Below are positions 40,667 through 44,300 of a stretch of DNA of 44,300 nt, one piece after another. The stretch's first letter is position 1; each line of letters opens with the position of its first letter. Under the pieces are notes generated by a model, which was not told the origin of the DNA, searched no databases, and worked only from the letters and a program-made list of their open reading frames with translations. A program made the position numbers and the translations under genes. Origin of the DNA: Candidatus Rifleibacteriota bacterium (GTDB taxonomy: Bacteria > Muiribacteriota > Ozemobacteria > Ozemobacterales > Ozemobacteraceae); NCBI GenBank assembly GCA_012517355.1, contig JAAYVD010000132.1, positions 1 through 44,300 of the forward strand. Reading direction: 5' to 3'.

Positions 40667-41747
40667 GCCCGGTGGGATCGGACGCGGCCGGGCCGGCGAT
40701 GCCGGGGTCGGCGGTCCGGACGAGATCGGCCAGGGCGGCCGGCGCCCAGGCCAGGCCGAGGGCGAGAAACGGCGTGTAGAGCGGACCCCAGTAGGTGTTG
40801 AAGGGTTTGCCGAGGGCGAAGAACAACGCGAGGTAGGCTCCCACGGTCAGGGCCGCCCTCGTCCCGGCGGGGCCGGGCCAGGCCGCCAGCCCGAGCACTC
40901 CCAGGGGCAGGACCAGCGCGGTCACCCACAGGGGCAGGGCGAAGAAGATCCCGTTGACCTGGGCGGTGGCCAGCACGAACGACAAGCCCCCCCACTGCAG
41001 CCAGTGGCTCGGGTAGGCCCGGTCCAGGGGGCCCAGCCGGGCGGTGACCATGCCGGCGTGCCACCACACGTAGAGGGCGTAGAGCAGGAACATGGCCACC
41101 CAGGCGCCCACCTCTCGCCGGCGGTGTTCCCGCCAGGCCAGGCCCAGGCAGAGCAGGGCGTAGGGAGCCGCCAGCTCCCGCACGAGAAGGGCGGCCACCG
41201 CGGCGACGAAGCCGGCCCCCGTCCGGCCCAGCCCGTAGGCCGAGGCGGAAAGCAGGATCAGGACGCCGCAGGTGACCTCGCTGAAAAGGACCGGGTCGCC
41301 GGCGAAGCAGGAAACCAGGCTCGAACCGAGCATCACCCCCAGGACCACGGTCGCCGGGCGGCCGGCCGTGCCTTGGAACAGGCGGACGGTCAGGCCGGCC
41401 GCGACCAGGGCCAAGGCGGCGATCCCCGCCTCGGCCCAGGCCAGGCCCGGGAACCGGCTGAGGAACCACAGGTAGAAGGGAAGCCGCCAGTTGAACACGG
41501 ACCGCGTCCCGTAGCCCCCGGCCAGCAGCTCGTCATGCAGGGCGGGATAGTAGCTTTCCCCGGCCTGCAGACGGCCGACGACCCGGCGATAGACCTCCAT
41601 GTCGCTGCCGGCGGCGCTGGAGGCCGGGGCGGGAGGCTGGTAGCGCAGGGAGAGATGCAGGAAGAGGAGGATCAGGCCGACCGTCGCCAGCAGGACGGCC
41701 CGGCCGGCGGCCCGACCCAGGCCCCGGAAGCGGGTGGCGGGCATCAT
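40641..41747 (-). CDS. polytopic membrane protein, possibly GT-C-type glycosyltransferase
   Basis: A 368-residue protein with about eight to nine hydrophobic segments (AVLLATVGLILLFLHL; AEAGIAALALVAAGL; AGFVAAVAALLV; VGAWVAMFLLYALYVWW; ALPLWVTALVLPLGVLGL). After the first segment, a loop reads SDMEVYRRVVGRLQAGESYYPALHDEL. The acidic-residue-plus-YxxVxxLxxGxxYY pattern is like the first loop of GT-C/GT87 lipid-linked sugar transferases. No other catalytic signature is clear, so the function is tentative. It starts at one of two adjacent ATGs, 34 bases after the TPR gene, and is probably in its operon. The C-terminus is Pro/Asp-rich. Confidence 0.72.
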   Translation of the reverse strand: MMPATRFRGLGRAAGRAVLLATVGLILLFLHLSLRYQPPAPASSAAGSDMEVYRRVVGRLQAGESYYPALHDELLAGGYGTRSVFNWRLPFYLWFLSRFPGLAWAEAGIAALALVAAGLTVRLFQGTAGRPATVVLGVMLGSSLVSCFAGDPVLFSEVTCGVLILLSASAYGLGRTGAGFVAAVAALLVRELAAPYALLCLGLAWREHRRREVGAWVAMFLLYALYVWWHAGMVTARLGPLDRAYPSHWLQWGGLSFVLATAQVNGIFFALPLWVTALVLPLGVLGLAAWPGPAGTRAALTVGAYLALFFALGKPFNTYWGPLYTPFLALGLAWAPAALADLVRTADPGIAGPAASDPTGPADPSPED

Positions 41748-41781
41748 CCGTCCGTGTGCTCCCCGGGCGGCGGGGCCACGG

Positions 41782-43185
41782 TCAGATCCCGCTGCCGACG
41801 CGGTCCATGGCCTTCCAGACGTCGAAGGCGGGGGGCGGGGCGATGCGGAAGTCGCGGAGCGGCAGGCTGGGGCCGCGGCCGCGCGAGGTGCCGAGCTGGA
41901 AGCCCTTGATCAGGAAGGAATCCTGCGCCTCCTCGAACTGCGGGGGCGGGAACCCCTCGCCGAAGGCCTTGTCCGGGCCGAAGACCACGCTCCAGTTGTC
42001 GGGGAGGTCGGGCGAGACGTTGACGTTCGACAGGTCGAGGGAGGGCAGATGGTCCTTGTCGAGATGGACCAGCAGCTTGGTGAACCAGGTCGGGTAGTCG
42101 CCGGCCTTCTCGCGGGTCACCACCCACAGCCGCGTCATGTCCTTCATCGCGGGATCGATGAAGACGTACAGCACGTCGCTGGCCAGGATGTCGATCCCCT
42201 TGATGGCGGTCCAGTCGAACAGCAGGTCGATGGGCATCATGGGGAAGGTGGTGGTCGGGGACAGCGTGGTCTTCAGGTAGAAGCGGTCCTCGTCCTGCTC
42301 GAACGCGTAGGCCTGGCGGAAGGAGTAGATGTCGGGGATCTTCTGCAGGAACTCGGTCTTTCCGGTCATGACCAGGGCTTCGAAATACTTCTTGGCCGTG
42401 TCTGACAGCGTGGGGTCACGGGTGACCGCCTTCACCAGCATGCGGATCATGTTCGGGATGTCGCCCTGCAGGCGGGCCACCCGGCCGGCCATCAGCAGCT
42501 GCCCGCCGGTGGCGTCCGGGGTCGAGGCGAGGGGGACGATCTCGTCGCTGAGCTGGGCGAGCATGCCCTCGTCGTCGTTGCCGGCGACTTCCGGATCTTT
42601 CTCGACCGCTTCCTCGAAGGCGTCGAGGGCCGGGCCCTTCTCGCCGCGCGACCAGTGCTGCATGGCCAGTTCGAACAGCGGGGCCGGGTCGCCGCCGGCG
42701 GCCGCCTCCTTCGCCTTGGCGATCTGGTCGTCGGTGGCCTTGGGATGCCGCTTGCGGACGGGCGGGATGTAGGGTTTGGGCTTCGAGGTGCGGATCTCGA
42801 AATGGCCGACCTCGGGTCCCCAGCGCCAGTTGTCGTATTTGTAATTGCGGGGTCCGAGGGCGCCGTACCGGCGGTAGAGGTCGGCCTTGGCCAGTTCGTT
42901 CCGTTCCCGGTCGAGCTTCTCCTGGCATTTGCGGATCCAGTACATCGCCCCCAGGTTCTTGGGGTCGAGCTGGTAGATCGATTCGAAGACGGGAATCGCC
43001 TCCTCGTACCGGCGGCGGTCGAACAGGTGGATGCCGGCCTGCGTGAGACGGGTGAGACGCACGCTGAGCGGCAGGCGCTGGTACTGTTGCAGGTCGGGTG
43101 ACGGCGGCTCGGGCGGGGTGGTGAACCCGGACAGCAGCGACGCGAGACCGGCCAGGAACAGGCAGAAGACGACAAATCGTTTCAT
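41782..43185 (-). CDS. exported TPR-like protein of unknown function
   Basis: A 467-residue protein. N-terminal signal sequence MKRFVVFCLFLAGLASLLSG, then a TPR-like pair (LTQAGIHLFDRRRYEEAIPV, FESIYQLDPKNLGAMYWIRK) and a Lys/Arg-rich segment. Further helical repeats follow (APLFELAMQHWSRGEKGPAL, AGRVARLQGDIPNMI). The C-terminal third (about 290-467) is beta-rich (FYLKTTLSPTTTFPMMPIDL, DVLYVFIDPAMKDMTRLWVV, LLVHLDKDHLPSLDLSNVNV) and unrecognised. Chosen start ATG 43183-43185 coincides with the signal peptide; the frame upstream is non-coding-like. Possibly part of the same envelope system as the upstream STN-domain protein. Confidence 0.78.
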   Translation of the reverse strand: MKRFVVFCLFLAGLASLLSGFTTPPEPPSPDLQQYQRLPLSVRLTRLTQAGIHLFDRRRYEEAIPVFESIYQLDPKNLGAMYWIRKCQEKLDRERNELAKADLYRRYGALGPRNYKYDNWRWGPEVGHFEIRTSKPKPYIPPVRKRHPKATDDQIAKAKEAAAGGDPAPLFELAMQHWSRGEKGPALDAFEEAVEKDPEVAGNDDEGMLAQLSDEIVPLASTPDATGGQLLMAGRVARLQGDIPNMIRMLVKAVTRDPTLSDTAKKYFEALVMTGKTEFLQKIPDIYSFRQAYAFEQDEDRFYLKTTLSPTTTFPMMPIDLLFDWTAIKGIDILASDVLYVFIDPAMKDMTRLWVVTREKAGDYPTWFTKLLVHLDKDHLPSLDLSNVNVSPDLPDNWSVVFGPDKAFGEGFPPPQFEEAQDSFLIKGFQLGTSRGRGPSLPLRDFRIAPPPAFDVWKAMDRVGSGI

Positions 43186-43492
43186 GGCGGCACCTATCGG
43201 CAGGAGGCGCGGATTTCCTGAGGTTCCCCCGCCGGCGCGGCGGAAGGGGGGGCGGAAGATTCCCCGCGCCTTCCGCCACCGGTGTTTCGCGGCGCCCTCC
43301 AGGGTGCCGCCTGGGAGGGAACCCCCACCATGCCGGCCGGCCCGCTGGTGGAGGCCGGAGCCGGAGTTGGCCCCGCCCGTCGCGGCGGCCACGGGGGCCA
43401 TGGGGCACGTCCGACCTTCGGCCGGTCGGGTCGGCGCCTGGCCTGGTGTGGAGGGTTCCGTTCCCCGCATGGCGGATTGGCCGGGGCCGCGG
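43186..43492. other. intergenic stretch without recognisable features
   Basis: About 307 bases of GC-rich sequence between the TPR and STN-domain genes. No convincing ORF, promoter or terminator seen. Confidence 0.5.
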
Positions 43493-44300
43493 TCAGGGGG
43501 AGATGACGATCGAGAAGTCGGTCTCCATCATGCGCAGGCCGTTCAGGTAGACGATGCCCATCAGCACGCGCTCCCAGGGCATGTCGATGATCCGGAGGGT
43601 CATGTTGCCGGTGATGTGGTCGGTGGTGCGGATCTCGATGCCCGAGTATTTCCGCAGGATCTGGCAGATCATCGGCAGGTCGATGTTCCGGAACTCGGCG
43701 TTCAGCCGCTTGCCGCGGGTGATCTTGGCTTTCAGCGGCTGGTTCATCACCTTCCACAGTTCGTCGAGCTGCCCGCGCTCGGCGACGTACAGGCAGTCCT
43801 CGAACAGCCTCCACTCGAATTCGCGGGGGATCAGGACCTGGTCGAGGACCTCCTGGAGGGTGTCGCCGGCGACGTCGTCGAGGTTGCCCCGCACGCCGTG
43901 GCCGACCATGAGGGAGAGGCCGGCCTGTTGGCTGACGTGGGCCAGCAGGTCGCGGATGTCGATGAACCGCTCGACCGCTTTGAACGGCCGTTTCAGGGGG
44001 GGGCCGGACCACGCGGGCGGCGTGGCCGGGCCGGAGGCGGTGACGGGCGGGGTGGTGCGGGCCGTGGTGGCAACCGTGGCGGCGGCCGTTCGTGGGGTGG
44101 CGGCGGCGGTTCGCGGGGTGGCTCCGGCCAGGGCGGCGGTTCGCGGGGTTCCCGGGATGGAGCGCATGACGGTTCCGGCCGTGGTGGCGGTCCGGGGGGG
44201 GGCCGTGGGGCGGCCGGCGGCGGCGTTGGTGCCGGTCCGGGGGGACTTGGCGGCTTGGGCGGCGGCGGTCTGGGGTTGGTCCTTGGCGTGGGTGGGTGCG
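43493..44300 (-). CDS. STN (secretin/TonB short N-terminal) domain protein with disordered N-terminus (5' end outside window)
   Basis: At least 268 residues; the frame stays open to the window edge, so ATG 44167 is probably internal. The visible N-terminal about 110 residues are a low-complexity Ala/Thr/Pro/Arg linker (TPRTAAATPRTAAAT). The C-terminal part has two STN/secretin-N-like modules: FIDIRDLLAHVSQQAGLSLM, VRGNLDDVAGDTLQEVLDQV, FRNIDLPMICQILRKYSG, GNMTLRIIDMPWERVLMGIV and a closing FSIVISP. These modules occur in PilQ/GspD-type secretins and FecA-type receptors. Here no secretin barrel follows, so it would be a soluble or anchored periplasmic accessory. Confidence 0.75.
   Translation of the reverse strand, partial: APTHAKDQPQTAAAQAAKSPRTGTNAAAGRPTAPPRTATTAGTVMRSIPGTPRTAALAGATPRTAAATPRTAAATVATTARTTPPVTASGPATPPAWSGPPLKRPFKAVERFIDIRDLLAHVSQQAGLSLMVGHGVRGNLDDVAGDTLQEVLDQVLIPREFEWRLFEDCLYVAERGQLDELWKVMNQPLKAKITRGKRLNAEFRNIDLPMICQILRKYSGIEIRTTDHITGNMTLRIIDMPWERVLMGIVYLNGLRMMETDFSIVISP

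Overview
The window is a high-GC bacterial chromosome segment of about 44 kb, densely coded on both strands. No rRNA, tRNA, CRISPR array, phage module or intact transposase gene was seen. Signs of a diderm cell are a lipoprotein, an STN (secretin-type) domain protein, exported TPR and HEAT proteins and a BamB-like beta-propeller. The activator of oxygen-sensitive 2-hydroxyacyl-CoA dehydratase type and FeoAB suggest an anaerobic or microaerobic, ferrous-iron-using life. The abundance of HEAT proteins and HAMP-SpoIIE phosphatases would fit a little-studied lineage such as the Riflebacteria/Ozemobacteria type, but that placement is a guess.

Layout. 1-6.1 kb (+): the end of an M1 aminopeptidase with a HEAT tail, then a likely operon of an exported formylglycine-generating-enzyme-like protein, a SAM methyltransferase and an exported YiiX-like permuted papain-fold protein, followed by a small unknown protein. 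6.1-8.5 kb: a PAS-domain protein (-) flanked by interspersed repeats. 8.5-10.8 kb (+): a compact operon of a GNAT-like protein, a thiolase-fold protein lacking the usual catalytic Cys, and a DUF35 zinc-ribbon/OB-fold partner, closed by a strong terminator. 10.9-19.1 kb (+): an exported helical protein, then two overlapping genes for large membrane proteins with HAMP and SpoIIE/PP2C domains. The first has lost the metal ligands and the second keeps them. 19.2-21.7 kb (-): a TPR/HEAT membrane protein and a small lipoprotein. 21.9-23.8 kb (-): a cysE-cysK cysteine-synthesis operon. 24.0-28.3 kb (-): one giant fused CoA-dehydratase activator gene. 28.6-32.1 kb: small unknown genes (+), repeats, and an operon (-) of a cytidylate-kinase-like protein and a beta-propeller. 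32.3-37.3 kb (-): feoA-feoB-dtxR-HEAT, with a candidate metalloregulator operator at the promoter. 37.5-39.3 kb (-): a 65-residue ORF and a Ycf46-like AAA+ ATPase. 39.6-40.5 kb (+): an exported unknown. 40.6-44.3 kb (-): a polytopic membrane protein, a TPR protein and an STN-domain protein that runs off the end.

The most notable structural signals are: (1) a family of three about 156-bp elements (near 6.2, 8.3 and 29.5 kb) with about 19-bp terminal inverted repeats and, in two copies, matching 8-bp flanking direct repeats, i.e. a non-autonomous MITE-like element; (2) a second 120-bp multi-hairpin repeat found twice, each time beside a MITE copy; (3) the pseudophosphatase/active phosphatase pair; (4) a thiolase with Pro at the nucleophile position; (5) gene 3' ends, stop codon included, copied in tandem downstream of the gene.
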